Below are positions 37,294 to 47,963 of a DNA stretch of 64,000 bases, piece by piece. Below the pieces are notes generated by a model. It was not told where the DNA came from. It did no database searches and was given only the letters and a program-made list of their open reading frames with translations. Where the stretch lies: NCBI RefSeq assembly GCF_013362815.1, contig NZ_JABFVK010000006.1, positions 81,088 through 145,087 on the forward strand, read 5' to 3'. A program made the position numbers and the translations under genes. Each line of letters begins with the position of its first letter. Position 1 is the first letter of the stretch. The DNA comes from Hamadaea sp. (GTDB taxonomy: Bacteria > Actinomycetota > Actinomycetes > Mycobacteriales > Micromonosporaceae).

Positions 37294-37705
37294 CCGTCGA
37301 CGACGCCGCCCGTCTCCGGTCGGTGTCGCAGCCCTGGAAGCAGTTCTTGAGCGTGATGGTGGTGGTTCCGGTCGCCTTCGCCTCGAAGGTGATCAACCGC
37401 TGCCCCTTCCCGCCGCCGTCGGCCGGGCCGAAGACGCGGTCGGACAGGCTGTCGGCGATCAGCGTCGAGCCGACCTGCTCGGCGATCGCCGGATCGTTGA
37501 CCTCGGCGGTCCAGTAATCGCCCACCGACGCGCCCCGATCGCGGACGACCAGGGTGAACCTCGACCCTTCGGAGACGGTCAGCGTCGGCCGGCTTGCGTC
37601 GAAGCGGTCGCCATAGGTCACCTTGCGATAGACGGCGACGCCGCCGATCACCGCGCCCACCAGCACTACCACCGCCACCAGGGACCACACGAGCCAGCGT
37701 CGCAT
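37265..37705 (-). CDS. Membrane-anchored chagasin-like (I42) cysteine-protease inhibitor
   Basis: 146 residues. An N-terminal membrane anchor or signal (LVWSLVAVVVLVGAVIGGVAV) is followed by a beta-sandwich of I42 size. Loop equivalents can be placed: ASVGDYW (59-65) for the NPTTGYxW loop, GPADGGGKGQRLITF for the glycine-rich loop, and LKNCFQGC for the third, with C122 and C126 probably disulphide-bonded. Chagasins block C1 papain-family proteases by inserting these loops. The gene faces the papain-like protease cluster and overlaps it, a strong hint of a cognate pair, though loop 1 departs from consensus. Confidence 0.65.
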   Translation of the reverse strand: MRRWLVWSLVAVVVLVGAVIGGVAVYRKVTYGDRFDASRPTLTVSEGSRFTLVVRDRGASVGDYWTAEVNDPAIAEQVGSTLIADSLSDRVFGPADGGGKGQRLITFEAKATGTTTITLKNCFQGCDTDRRRAASSTVSWSVTVER

Positions 37706-37784
37706 CGGGGCACTATATCTTGCCGCCGATCGCCTTGCGGTGCCCGCGAATCACCGCTGGCCAGCCCCTCCGGGAGACAGGAAT

Positions 37785-38384
37785 TCAGGGGCGCAGTCCG
37801 GCCAGCACGAAGTCGGCCAGCTCGTCGGCGATCTCGACGGCCTTCTTCGGCCCGTCCGGGCGGAACCAGGTCGGCATCGAGGTGTTCACCCCGAAGATCG
37901 CCCAGGAGATCACCTCCGGTGACGCGTACGCCGCGAAGACGCCGGCCTCCTGCGCGTCCCGGATGATCCCGCGAACGGTGTCCTGATAGCGCCGCCACTC
38001 GGCCCGGAGGGTCTGCCAGCGTTCCTCGTCGAGGCGGGAGGCCTCCCGCGAGAAGACCGCCACAGCGCGGGAGTTCTCCGAGGTCGTCTCGGCCAGCGAC
38101 CGGATGATCTCCCGGAGCGTCGTGGCCGGATCGGCTCCCCGGGCGACGATGGCGTCCAGCCGGGCGAGCTGGTCGGTGAGCAGCGAGTGGTAGATCTCGA
38201 AAAGCAGGTCTTCCTTGGCGGCGAAGTAGTGGTAGAGCGCGCCTTTGGTCACTCCGGCCCGGGTCACGACCTGTTGCACCGAGGTGGCGTCGTACCCGTT
38301 CGCCGCGAACAACTCCACCGCGCAGGCGAGAATGCGTTCGCGGACCATGCGCACATCAGAGCGCAGCCGCCGGTCCGGTGTCAA
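37785..38384 (-). CDS. TetR-family regulator (KstR2-like type)
   Basis: Up to 199 residues from TTG 38384; ATG 38348 (MVRERILACAVELF) or GTG 38354 are equally plausible starts, and none has a good ribosome site. The helix-turn-helix is ATSVQQVVTRAGVTKGALYH, followed by YFAAKEDLLFEIYHSLL and a C-terminal KstR2-like helical domain (TLREIIRSLAETTSEN onward). A perfect 12-bp palindrome at 38387-38398 sits immediately upstream, so it is probably autoregulated. Its other targets are not obvious; the adjacent Clp gene lies on the same strand upstream. Confidence 0.87.
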   Translation of the reverse strand: MTPDRRLRSDVRMVRERILACAVELFAANGYDATSVQQVVTRAGVTKGALYHYFAAKEDLLFEIYHSLLTDQLARLDAIVARGADPATTLREIIRSLAETTSENSRAVAVFSREASRLDEERWQTLRAEWRRYQDTVRGIIRDAQEAGVFAAYASPEVISWAIFGVNTSMPTWFRPDGPKKAVEIADELADFVLAGLRP

Positions 38385-38386
38385 TT

Positions 38387-38398
38387 CCGACCGGTCGG
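38387..38398. promoter_or_regulatory. TetR operator CCGACCGGTCGG
   Basis: A perfect 12-bp palindrome lies between the TetR gene and the Clp gene end. GACCGGTC cores are typical of KstR2/AcuR-like TetR operators. Probably autoregulatory. Confidence 0.65.
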
Positions 38399-38409
38399 TA
38401 TGCCAGTCC

Positions 38410-40906
<2,497 letters not shown>

Positions 40907-40932
<26 letters not shown>

Positions 40933-41057
40933 AGCGATCTCCCCCCAGACGACGGCCCCCAGTGGCCGGTGGTCACAGCGATCTCCCCCGAGTTGCCCGG
41001 GAGACGACGGCCCCCAGTGGCCGGTGGTCACAGCGATCTCCCCCGAGTTGCCCGGGA
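40907..41057 (-). repeat. Triplicated translation-initiation cassette before the ClpC-like gene
   Basis: Three copies (40907-40945, 40951-41002, 41006-41057) each hold, on the minus strand, GGGGGAG, a six-base spacer, a GTG and codons for VTTG(Y/H)WGP. The GTGs are at 40932, 40976 and 41031. The first and third share the Clp frame (99 bp apart). The middle one is out of frame and ends at a TGA overlapping the first GTG. Copies two and three are identical over about 50 bp. Confidence 0.93.
40929..40976 (-). CDS. Possible 15-codon leader peptide coupled to the ClpC-like gene
   Basis: From the middle repeat GTG at 40976 (GGGGGAG upstream) the frame reads VTTGHWGPSSGGRSL and stops at TGA 40931-40929, overlapping the Clp GTG 40932-40930 as GTGA. 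Such an overlap couples termination to re-initiation. Whether it is translated is unknown. Confidence 0.35.
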
Positions 41058-41103
41058 AATGTTCGCGGGCAACCTGCGTCGGCTACCCCACCGTAACCGG
41101 CCT

Positions 41104-41126
41104 CAAACGCCCCGGTCCGGCGTTTG
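41104..41126 (-). terminator. Hairpin terminator after the TetR gene at 41134
   Basis: CAAACGCC (41104-41111) and GGCGTTTG (41119-41126) form an eight-bp stem with a seven-base loop, just after the TetR stop and before the triplicated Clp starts. It separates the two minus-strand genes. Confidence 0.65.
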
Positions 41127-41133
41127 GCGGGAG

Positions 41134-41694
41134 CTAGCCCGGCACGCGGAGGCCGTCGAGGACCACTCGGACGACCCGCGTACGCGCTCCGGGGTCGTCG
41201 CTGAGGTGCTCGACCGCGCGGGAGGTGCCGATGAGCAGTCCCATCAAGTCGGGCAGGGTCACGTCGGGGCGCACCGCGCCCGTCTCCTGCGCCCGCGTCA
41301 GCAGTACGCCCAGCGCCCGGCGGAGCCACTGCCCCACCTCGGCGGTGCTCGTGGCCACCCCGGCTCGGGAAAGCGCTTCCGCCAAGGCGTTCTTCGTCGC
41401 CGCACCCTCCACAGTGGTCGTGAAGAACTCCGCGAACGCCGCGCCCGGGTCGGCGCTGGCGGCCAGCCGATCGGCGAGATCCGCCAGGCGGCTGAGCCGG
41501 GCCTGGTAGACCGCCTCGATCAGCTGTTCCTTGGTCGGGAAGTGGCGGAAGACGGTGCCGACGCCGACCCCGGCCGCCCGGGCCACGTCTTCGGTCGAGG
41601 CCGTCACGCCTTGTTCGGTGAAGACCTGTTCGGCCGCGGCGAGCAGCCGTTCGCGATTGCGGCGTGCGTCGGCGCGCAGCGGCGTACCCGTCAT
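41134..41694 (-). CDS. TetR-family regulator divergent from a SnoaL-like gene
   Basis: 186 residues. The helix-turn-helix STEDVARAAGVGVGTVFRHF with PTKEQLIEAVYQARL is followed by a C-terminal helical domain ending RTRVVRVVLDGLRVPG. ATG 41694 has GGGAGGG about nine bases upstream; the longer frame to 41829 crosses the operators. Two perfect 16-bp palindromes with the same half-site lie in the promoter region shared with the gene at 41823, so it likely represses both. Confidence 0.9.
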   Translation of the reverse strand: MTGTPLRADARRNRERLLAAAEQVFTEQGVTASTEDVARAAGVGVGTVFRHFPTKEQLIEAVYQARLSRLADLADRLAASADPGAAFAEFFTTTVEGAATKNALAEALSRAGVATSTAEVGQWLRRALGVLLTRAQETGAVRPDVTLPDLMGLLIGTSRAVEHLSDDPGARTRVVRVVLDGLRVPG

Positions 41695-41750
41695 CGAAGC
41701 GCCCTCCCCGCCGTCTCGGTCGCTCTGCCTGTCGCGGTGGCTCTGGACAA

Positions 41751-41796
41751 ACGGAGTCGCGACTCCGTATAGTCGGGAACCGGAGTGATCACTCCG
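41751..41796. promoter_or_regulatory. Two perfect TetR operators, CGGAGT-N4-ACTCCG
   Basis: ACGGAGTCGCGACTCCGT (41751-41768) and CGGAGTGATCACTCCG (41781-41796) are perfect palindromes with identical CGGAGT half-sites. Their centres are 29 bp apart, about three helical turns. They occupy the divergent promoter between the TetR gene and the SnoaL-like gene. Confidence 0.88.
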
Positions 41797-41822
41797 ATAG
41801 TGTACGGCGAAAGGACCCTGCC

Positions 41823-42218
41823 ATGACACCCCGGGAACTCTGGGACGAGCGCGTCCGCATCATCAACGAGCACCGCTGGGCCGACCTGCCCGACCTTTAC
41901 GCCGACGACGCCGTCGTCGAGATGGCCTTCGCGACGCCCGAGCCGTTTCGCATCTCGGGCCGCCAGGCGCTGGCCGAGCGGCTGACCGCGATGAGCCAAG
42001 GGCCGATCCGCTTCGAGGTACGCGACGCCGTCGTCCACGAGACGGCCGACCCCGAGACGATCATCGTCGAGTACCGATACCACGGGACGAACACGGCGAC
42101 CGGGCAGACTCAGGAGATCAACAACATCCAGCTGTTCCGCTCGCGCGAGGGCAAGCTCGTCGAGACCCACGACTACCACGACCATCACGCGATCGGCGTA
42201 CTGCTCGGGCGGTCCTGA
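41823..42218 (+). CDS. SnoaL/NTF2-like protein
   Basis: 131 residues with the cone-shaped NTF2 pattern: an N-terminal helix (TPRELWDERVRIINEHRWAD), then LYADDAVVEMAFATPEPFRI, and C-terminal beta strands (IIVEYRYHGTNTATGQTQEI, QLFRSREGKLVETHDYHD). Such proteins bind or isomerise small hydrophobic molecules. It is the direct target of the divergent TetR, judging from the operators 27 bp or more upstream, so it may act on that regulator's ligand. ATG 41823 follows AAGGACC. Confidence 0.88.
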   Translation: MTPRELWDERVRIINEHRWADLPDLYADDAVVEMAFATPEPFRISGRQALAERLTAMSQGPIRFEVRDAVVHETADPETIIVEYRYHGTNTATGQTQEINNIQLFRSREGKLVETHDYHDHHAIGVLLGRS

Positions 42219-42264
42219 CCCGTCCCGCTCGCTTCGCTGGGCCGCGCCGGACTGGGTCGGGCTG

Positions 42265-42286
42265 CGCGTTATCCCGGGAGAACGCG
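42265..42286. terminator. Near-perfect 22-bp palindrome after the SnoaL-like gene
   Basis: CGCGTT (42265-42270) and AACGCG (42281-42286) flank ATCCCGGGAG; 20 of 22 bases are symmetric. It lies 47 bp after the stop and may terminate the SnoaL message. The rest of the 232-bp gap holds another GCGTTATCC copy near 42310 and no gene I can support. Confidence 0.5.
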
Positions 42287-42450
42287 GTTAAGCGAGCGAT
42301 CAAAGCCGCGTTATCCGGCATTCTGCGATGATCAAGCCCCGACCAACGCGACCGGGCCCGACACGAGGTGCGGCAAATCGTGGTAGACCAGCCCACCGAG
42401 GGGTAGAACTGGGATATCGGGGTTTACGTCCGGATAAGGGGGGTGCCGCG

Positions 42451-42627
42451 ATGGCGAGCACACCGAGTTACGCGGAATTCATCCGGGCCGATCGCCAGGC
42501 GCGAGCCGCGCGACAGGTCAACGGCGAACAGCTCAGCATGCCGACCCTCGACTGGATCGACTTCCTGCTGCGCGCGATGGTCACCGCGATCACCGCACCC
42601 GCTCGGTGGGTGTCACACTCCCGCTAA
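42451..42627 (+). CDS. Small 58-residue protein
   Basis: ATG 42451 is preceded by AAGGGGGG eight bases upstream, a strong ribosome site. The product MASTPSYAEFIRADRQARAA continues to a short hydrophobic helix (WIDFLLRAMVTAITAPARWV). This looks like a small amphipathic or membrane-associated protein. No family recognised. It ends five bases before the convergent SRPBCC gene. Confidence 0.6.
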   Translation: MASTPSYAEFIRADRQARAARQVNGEQLSMPTLDWIDFLLRAMVTAITAPARWVSHSR

Positions 42628-42631
42628 CTCG

Positions 42632-43027
42632 CTAAACAGCGAGATGGAGGGCGAGCCGGTCGAGGCAGGAGACCCAGCCCTCGATGTGTGAGACCCGGGT
42701 CTCCTCGTCGGCCAGCCCCTCGTGCCGCAGGTCGAGGCGTCCGTCGCTGAACACAATGGACACTGTGCTCTCGGCGTACTCGCCGTCCCAGCGCCAGGTG
42801 AACGACAGCCCGTGCGGCTCGTCCACGCTGAGGTAGCGGCCGGAGAAGCCGAGCTCGGTCGACTGCGATCGGACGGCGTACTCGCCGCCGGGGCGTACGT
42901 CGAGGGTGGCCGCCGCCGCCAGCCGTTCCGGCCAGTACCATCGGGCCAGTTCGGCGGTGGTGAACGCCGCCCAGAGCCGCTCGTCTGAAGCGGGCAGGTC
43001 CCGGGTGAGGTGCAAGGCCGTCGTCAT
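42632..43027 (-). CDS. SRPBCC/AHSA1-like ligand-binding protein
   Basis: 131 residues. DLPASDERLWAAFTTAELAR with WYWPERL is the START/AHSA1 opening, followed by the beta-grip core (GGEYAVRSQSTELGFSGRYL, HGLSFTWRWDGEYAESTVSI) and a C-terminal helix (VSHIEGWVSCLDRLALHL). AHSA1-type domains bind hydrophobic ligands or act as Hsp90 co-chaperone-like modules. ATG 43027 is used; the long upstream frame lies antisense to the M16-like gene. It starts 42 bp from, and divergent to, that gene. Confidence 0.85.
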   Translation of the reverse strand: MTTALHLTRDLPASDERLWAAFTTAELARWYWPERLAAAATLDVRPGGEYAVRSQSTELGFSGRYLSVDEPHGLSFTWRWDGEYAESTVSIVFSDGRLDLRHEGLADEETRVSHIEGWVSCLDRLALHLAV

Positions 43028-43069
43028 CCCAGCAGGATAGGCCTTGACCGGTCGGCCTACCCTCTGCGC

Positions 43070-44479
43070 ATGCAACGGGACGAGATCGACGGGGTCACCG
43101 TGGTCTGGCACCCGGCCGCCGGCCAGCTGTCGGCGACCCTGACCTTCGGGTGCGGTCTGCGCGACGAGGATGTCGACCGGATCGGCCTGACCCACCTGGT
43201 CCAGCTGCTGGTTCGGGACACGGTCGGCGTACCGGTCGACTCGATGACGTCCATGGTCGACAGTCACTTCTCGACGGCCGGGCCGCCGGAGTCGGTCGTG
43301 CAACGCCTGGCTGCGATCTGCGCAGCCTTGGCCGCACCGCCGTTCGACACGCTTGCCGAGGTCGCGGCGTCGGCCGACCCGGGCGACCGGTTCCTCGACC
43401 TCGACATCGAGGACTCCACTCGCGACCCGTGGGGGTCGCTGCTCGCACACCGGCTCGGCCCGGCCGGGCTCGGCTTGGCCCGGTGGGCGCCCGTGGCGTA
43501 CCAGGAATTCACGAAGGACGAGATCCGCGCCCATGTGGCGCGCGGTTTCGCGGCGGGCAACGCGGTCCTCGCGCTGAGCGGCCCGCCGCCCGAAGGGTTG
43601 CGGCTCCCACTGCCCGCCGGTCCGCGGACCGCCACTGCGTCGTCTCTCCCGATCGTCACTACACCCAGCTGGTACGCCGATCAGGCGGTCGCGCCGGGCA
43701 TGGCGCTGTCGGCCGCCCCGGGACCGGAAGCGCTCGCGGTAGTGTCCTTATTGGACTCTCGCGTGTCCTCCGCGTTGCAGGCACACGGCTTGGACTATTG
43801 GCAGAGCTGCTGGTATTCCCCCGTGGACGCAAGCCGGGTGGAGATCGGACTCAGCCTGCACGCGGTCAAGGGACGCCGCAAAGCCGATCCGGCGTATGCC
43901 GCGGCGGCGTTGTGGCGGGAGTTGCGCCGGTTGGCCCGTGGCGACCTGACCGTCGAGGACCTGCGTCCGATCGCCGACGGGCGGAACTACGACGACTTGG
44001 AGCGGTCGGCCAAGGCGGCGCTGCTCGGTGTGTCCGACGAGCCGACGAGCGACCAGCTCCGGGAAGCCGCCGAATTGTCCCCGGCTGCCGTCGCGACGGC
44101 GGCGGTGGGCTGGCTGCGGTCGGCGACGATTGTCGTGCCCACGGGAGTCACCGCCGAGCTCGACGGCCTGACCGAGATCCGGTGCCCGCGCTCGGCGGTC
44201 GTGCCATCGGGCGACGTGCTGCGGCCGTCGCGGTGGCGGCGCTGGCGGAATGGCGCCGACGAGCGTCTCGTCCTCGCACCCGACGGCTGCCACGTGGTGG
44301 CGGCCGACGGCGGCGTGCATTCGTTCCCGGTGGCCGACGCCATCCTGATCGAGCGGGGCGACGAGCTGTTGCTGGGCAACACCCGGCACGGCTGCGTCAT
44401 CGACATCAGCGAGTACGCCGGAGCCGACCGGATCGGCGATCTGCTCCCGGCCCGGCGTCGCCGCCGCGCGGCCGACTGA
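43070..44479 (+). CDS. M16-like peptidase homologue without the zinc motif
   Basis: 469 residues. The order of elements fits the insulinase/M16 fold: TLTFGCGLRDEDVDRIGLTH then LVQLLVRD corresponds to the normal G-hHFLEH helix but lacks both histidines and the glutamate. A second M16-like half begins near residue 210 (MALSAAPGPEALAVVSLLDS), and the C-terminal tail is basic. It is therefore probably non-catalytic, like the structural subunits of PqqF or mitochondrial processing peptidase. No catalytic partner is adjacent. Assignment by pattern only. Confidence 0.6.
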   Translation: MQRDEIDGVTVVWHPAAGQLSATLTFGCGLRDEDVDRIGLTHLVQLLVRDTVGVPVDSMTSMVDSHFSTAGPPESVVQRLAAICAALAAPPFDTLAEVAASADPGDRFLDLDIEDSTRDPWGSLLAHRLGPAGLGLARWAPVAYQEFTKDEIRAHVARGFAAGNAVLALSGPPPEGLRLPLPAGPRTATASSLPIVTTPSWYADQAVAPGMALSAAPGPEALAVVSLLDSRVSSALQAHGLDYWQSCWYSPVDASRVEIGLSLHAVKGRRKADPAYAAAALWRELRRLARGDLTVEDLRPIADGRNYDDLERSAKAALLGVSDEPTSDQLREAAELSPAAVATAAVGWLRSATIVVPTGVTAELDGLTEIRCPRSAVVPSGDVLRPSRWRRWRNGADERLVLAPDGCHVVAADGGVHSFPVADAILIERGDELLLGNTRHGCVIDISEYAGADRIGDLLPARRRRRAAD

Positions 44480-44519
44480 AAGAGGGTGGCGTCGCCGGGA
44501 CGCCACCGCTCTCGACGGG

Positions 44520-45821
44520 TCAGCTGATCACGATGCGGTCGAAGTCCGGCGCCCACCCGGTCGGGTTGCCGAAGCGGATGGTGTTCGAGACCGCGACCAG
44601 GTTCAGTGTGACGACGACCGAGCCGACCGTGTCCCACCCGCCGGTGCTCGGCGTACTGACCGAAATCGCCGTGCCGCCGTTTACGCTGATGGTCATCGAC
44701 CGGGTCGCGCCCGAGGCGTAGTACACCCGCACCGAATGCGCTCCGGCCGTACTGGTGATGCCGTTGAACTGCAGGTAATTGGCGGTGCCGTTGCCGACGT
44801 AGCCGACCAGTGCGCCACCCGAGGCGCCCGAAGAACTGCGGACGGCGGCCTGCCCGGCCAGCGTGTTCGTCGACGCCTCAGCCTCGGCCGAGTTGCCCGA
44901 CGGCGGCGCGCCGATCTGGTCCAGCCAGTTGTCGTTGGGATGCACGACCGAGAAGGTGAGCGCCGGGCAGTCGAAGGCGCTGCCGGAGGGCACCGCTCCG
45001 TCGGTAGGCGCGTTGGTGGTGTTGGCGGCGGTCCAGACGCCGTTCACCAGGACCTGGATCGAGCTGCTCTCGAAGGCCCGGCCGGCGAGACCGGTGCAGT
45101 AATAGCCGACGCCGGTCGCCGGGTTGATCGAGGTGTAGACCTCGAACATGTCCCAGCCGAACGGGAACTGCGGCAGGTCGTAGGTGCCGGTGCTGGTGAA
45201 ATACGAGTCCCAGACGTTGGTCTGATAGTTGTAGAGGTACGCCGTCCAGGTGTTCGCGGTGGTCGACGTCTTGTGGATGTCCGTCCGGTACGCCGGACGC
45301 CCGTTGACCGTGGTGGTGTACGCCGCGAGGAACGCACTGTCCATATTGGTGAGTTTGCCGACGGTGTCCCGGCCGCCGCACCAGTCCCAGGCCCACAACT
45401 TCGGCCCGGACGGGGTGTACGCAGTGGTCATCTCGATGCAGGCGCCCCCGGCCGGGATGGCCGTCGGTGCGTACACGTAATCTCCGCCGCTTGTCGTGGT
45501 GCCGGTGCCGGTGACAACGCTCTGTGTCGCGCGCATTCCGGCGCTCTGTCCATTGGGGAAGTTCACTCCCCACGACGTATGCAGCTGGGCGAGGACGGCG
45601 GCTTTGCGCGTACTCGACTGTCGTAGTTCGCGGAAACGATCGGCGGCCGGACCGGCAGCGGCGACTGCGGCGGCTCCGGTGAGACCCGGGACCGTCCCAC
45701 CGGTGACAGCGGTGTCGGCGCTGGCGCCGGCGGTGGCGGTCATGCCGGGGATCGTCAGCGCGATCGTCGTCAGCAGGGCGGTGGACCAGGCCAGGGCGCG
45801 GCCGGGCAGGGTGAGGGGCAT
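44520..45821 (-). CDS. Secreted protein with C-terminal CBM35/CBM6-like domain
   Basis: 433 residues with a signal peptide (about residues 1-33, ending near TAGASA). A central domain of about 250 residues of unknown type is rich in Trp, Tyr and Thr, with several cysteines (GACIEMTTAYTPSG, WAWDWCGGRD, YYCTGLAGRAFESSS). The C-terminal 120 residues are a jelly-roll of the CBM35 type (EAEASTNTLAGQAAVRSSSG, later YLQFNGITSTAGAHSVRVYY, and APDFDRIVIS). It probably binds plant or microbial polysaccharide outside the cell. It lies 33 bp downstream of the metalloprotease gene. Confidence 0.78.
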   Translation of the reverse strand: MPLTLPGRALAWSTALLTTIALTIPGMTATAGASADTAVTGGTVPGLTGAAAVAAAGPAADRFRELRQSSTRKAAVLAQLHTSWGVNFPNGQSAGMRATQSVVTGTGTTTSGGDYVYAPTAIPAGGACIEMTTAYTPSGPKLWAWDWCGGRDTVGKLTNMDSAFLAAYTTTVNGRPAYRTDIHKTSTTANTWTAYLYNYQTNVWDSYFTSTGTYDLPQFPFGWDMFEVYTSINPATGVGYYCTGLAGRAFESSSIQVLVNGVWTAANTTNAPTDGAVPSGSAFDCPALTFSVVHPNDNWLDQIGAPPSGNSAEAEASTNTLAGQAAVRSSSGASGGALVGYVGNGTANYLQFNGITSTAGAHSVRVYYASGATRSMTISVNGGTAISVSTPSTGGWDTVGSVVVTLNLVAVSNTIRFGNPTGWAPDFDRIVIS

Positions 45822-45854
45822 GGTCGTACCTTTCGGGGGAAGGGGAGACTGCGA

Positions 45855-47879
45855 TCAGCGCGTCACTGCGCACGTAGCGGTGGCCACTTTGGATGGATCG
45901 CTCTCGGAGGTGGCCTTGAGCGTCACCGTTCCGGTGGCGGCAGCCGACGCCGTCGCGCCGACGTTGACCGTCACGCTCGTCGTGTAGCCGAACCAGGTGC
46001 TCGCCAGGGCATTGGGCAGCACCACCCGGTAGCCCGACCCGGAAACCGTCGCCGAGAGCCGGTAGACGTCGGCGTTGAGCCAGGCCCGGACGTCCTCCGG
46101 ATGGCCCGACCCGGTGCCGGCGGAGGTCCCGGTGTTGGTCAGCGAGAAGGTGCAGGTGGCACCCGCCGTCGCCGGACCGTTCGCCTGCCCGCTGCCGAGG
46201 GCGACGCCGCGCGGCTGCGGGCCGCTGCCGTCGAGCGACTTGACCGCCACCCGATAGGCGAGTACGCCGTTGGCGTCCACGCTGCGGCCGATGACGTAGA
46301 AGTGCAGCCGGTTCGCGGTGTCGATGAACTCGTACTGGCTGCCGGAGCGCGTACCGGCGTGGAACAGGGCGTCGTTGAGCTGCCGGTAGTCGGCGATCGT
46401 CCGCATCACCGGCGTACCGTCGGGGCGGTTGAAGTCCACCTTCGCGATGTCCTGCGGATTGGCGTCGATCACCCAGGTGAAGCAGAGATATCCGCAGCTG
46501 CTCGTCTCGGCGTTCTTGTTCTTGGCCAGCAGTACGCCGTTGTCGGGGGTGAACGAGTCGGCTCCGATGCGTTGGACCGTCTCCAGCGAGTAGAAGTTGT
46601 AGACCGGTGTGCCGGCGCAGAGCGGATCGGTCGTGGTGCTGCAGGCCGGCGTTCGGTCCTGACTCAGCTCGACGCGCAGACCCTGGAGGTCGCTCGCGCC
46701 GGGGATGGCCGAGCGCGCCTTGATCGTGGCCACGACCATGCCGGTGGACGCGAGCGCATCACCCGAGAGACGAAGCACTTGGGCGTCCGAGATGAAGCCC
46801 AGCTTCATCTTGCTGCGCAGGGTCTGGCCCGCCGGCACGGCGGCGCCCATCGTCGCGGGCACGACCCAGCGCATGTGCGGACCGCCCGGCCCGTTGAACG
46901 AGCCGCGATCCATGACGTCCCAGGGGCCGGAGCCGACCCGGCGATACGGCGTGACATAGGGATTGTTGTTGTTGTCGGCGATGCCGAAGGTGTGCACGAT
47001 CTCGTGCGTGATCGTCCCCGAGCTCTCCCCCTGCCGCATACTCGAGCTGCCCCAGAGCATCGATCCGGCCCGCCACGACGTCCACGGCACGTACCGGGTC
47101 GGGGCCCAGTTGGGCAGGCTGGAATCCGGCGGCCCCCACGAGTCGGGCACGTCGTCGCGCGTCTGGAACATCATCTCGCCGAATTCCTGCCACACCGAGG
47201 TCTCGTCGTACCCGGCGTACACGCGCAGCACCAGGTCGAACTGCGAGGCGATCGTGCTGCCGGCCGCCGCGCGCCACAGCGCGTCCGCGTCCGGCTCCAG
47301 CGAGCCGTTGCAGGTGTAGCCGGCCGGGCAGTCGGCCTGCTGGCCGCCGATGTCGTTGAGGCCGTACTCGAACAGCTTGCGCGGCATCCGATAAGGCCCG
47401 AACGGAGTGAAGGTCACGCCGATGCGCCCGTTGGTCTGCTCCATCCAGTACTCGTTGACGGTGTGCCCGTGGTTAAGCGTGCTGGGCTTGCCCCAGAAGT
47501 CGGCGTAGAACCGGGCGACGTCCGTGCGGGCGACCGGGGTGATCTGCGGATTGCCGAACGGGTCACTGTGGAGCGCCTGGGTCATGACGAAGGGCTGATC
47601 GGCGAAGTCCACCGCGACGAGGGCGATCTTCAGGCGGCGCTGGGTGGGCACCTTGGCGGGGTCGGCCCAGGTGGCACCGGGCACGGCGTGGTAATCGGCC
47701 CAGGTCATGTTCTGCTGGTCCTGCCAGAGCTGCGGGTCGATCGGATCGTCGATCGACGCGAGCGCCTGAGCCGACGAGCCGGCCGGTGGCACGGCCAAGC
47801 CGCTCGCCGACAAAGCCAGGATGAGGATCAGGCAGGTACGCCGGAACGATGCACGGAATGACGCGCGGAATGCGCTCAC
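45855..47879 (-). CDS. Secreted M6-like zinc metalloprotease
   Basis: 674 residues. The signal peptide (CLILILALSASGLAVPPAGS) is preceded by a short repeat ASFRASFRR. The catalytic motif is HEIVHTFGIAD (H292, E293, H296, D302), the extended HExxHxxGxxH/D form. The surrounding regions (WMEQTNGRIGVTFTPFGPYR, GPWDVMDRGSFNGPGG) match immune-inhibitor-A-like M6 enzymes. The C-terminal 250 residues are beta-rich with a final NEW3-like domain. It cleaves proteins outside the cell. It is followed by the CBM35 protein, so the two may be cotranscribed. Confidence 0.9.
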   Translation of the reverse strand: MSAFRASFRASFRRTCLILILALSASGLAVPPAGSSAQALASIDDPIDPQLWQDQQNMTWADYHAVPGATWADPAKVPTQRRLKIALVAVDFADQPFVMTQALHSDPFGNPQITPVARTDVARFYADFWGKPSTLNHGHTVNEYWMEQTNGRIGVTFTPFGPYRMPRKLFEYGLNDIGGQQADCPAGYTCNGSLEPDADALWRAAAGSTIASQFDLVLRVYAGYDETSVWQEFGEMMFQTRDDVPDSWGPPDSSLPNWAPTRYVPWTSWRAGSMLWGSSSMRQGESSGTITHEIVHTFGIADNNNNPYVTPYRRVGSGPWDVMDRGSFNGPGGPHMRWVVPATMGAAVPAGQTLRSKMKLGFISDAQVLRLSGDALASTGMVVATIKARSAIPGASDLQGLRVELSQDRTPACSTTTDPLCAGTPVYNFYSLETVQRIGADSFTPDNGVLLAKNKNAETSSCGYLCFTWVIDANPQDIAKVDFNRPDGTPVMRTIADYRQLNDALFHAGTRSGSQYEFIDTANRLHFYVIGRSVDANGVLAYRVAVKSLDGSGPQPRGVALGSGQANGPATAGATCTFSLTNTGTSAGTGSGHPEDVRAWLNADVYRLSATVSGSGYRVVLPNALASTWFGYTTSVTVNVGATASAAATGTVTLKATSESDPSKVATATCAVTR

Positions 47880-47963
47880 GGGAACACCTCACACAGTGAG
47901 AAGCGTGTAGGAGTACCCGGAAGCATCGACAGTAGCGGATCTCCGCCGATCTGACAAGAACTC

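Noticed and set aside
42219..42450. tRNA or structured RNA gene in the 232-bp gap
   Set aside because: No cloverleaf or CCA-adjacent acceptor pairing was found; only the palindrome at 42265-42286 stands out.
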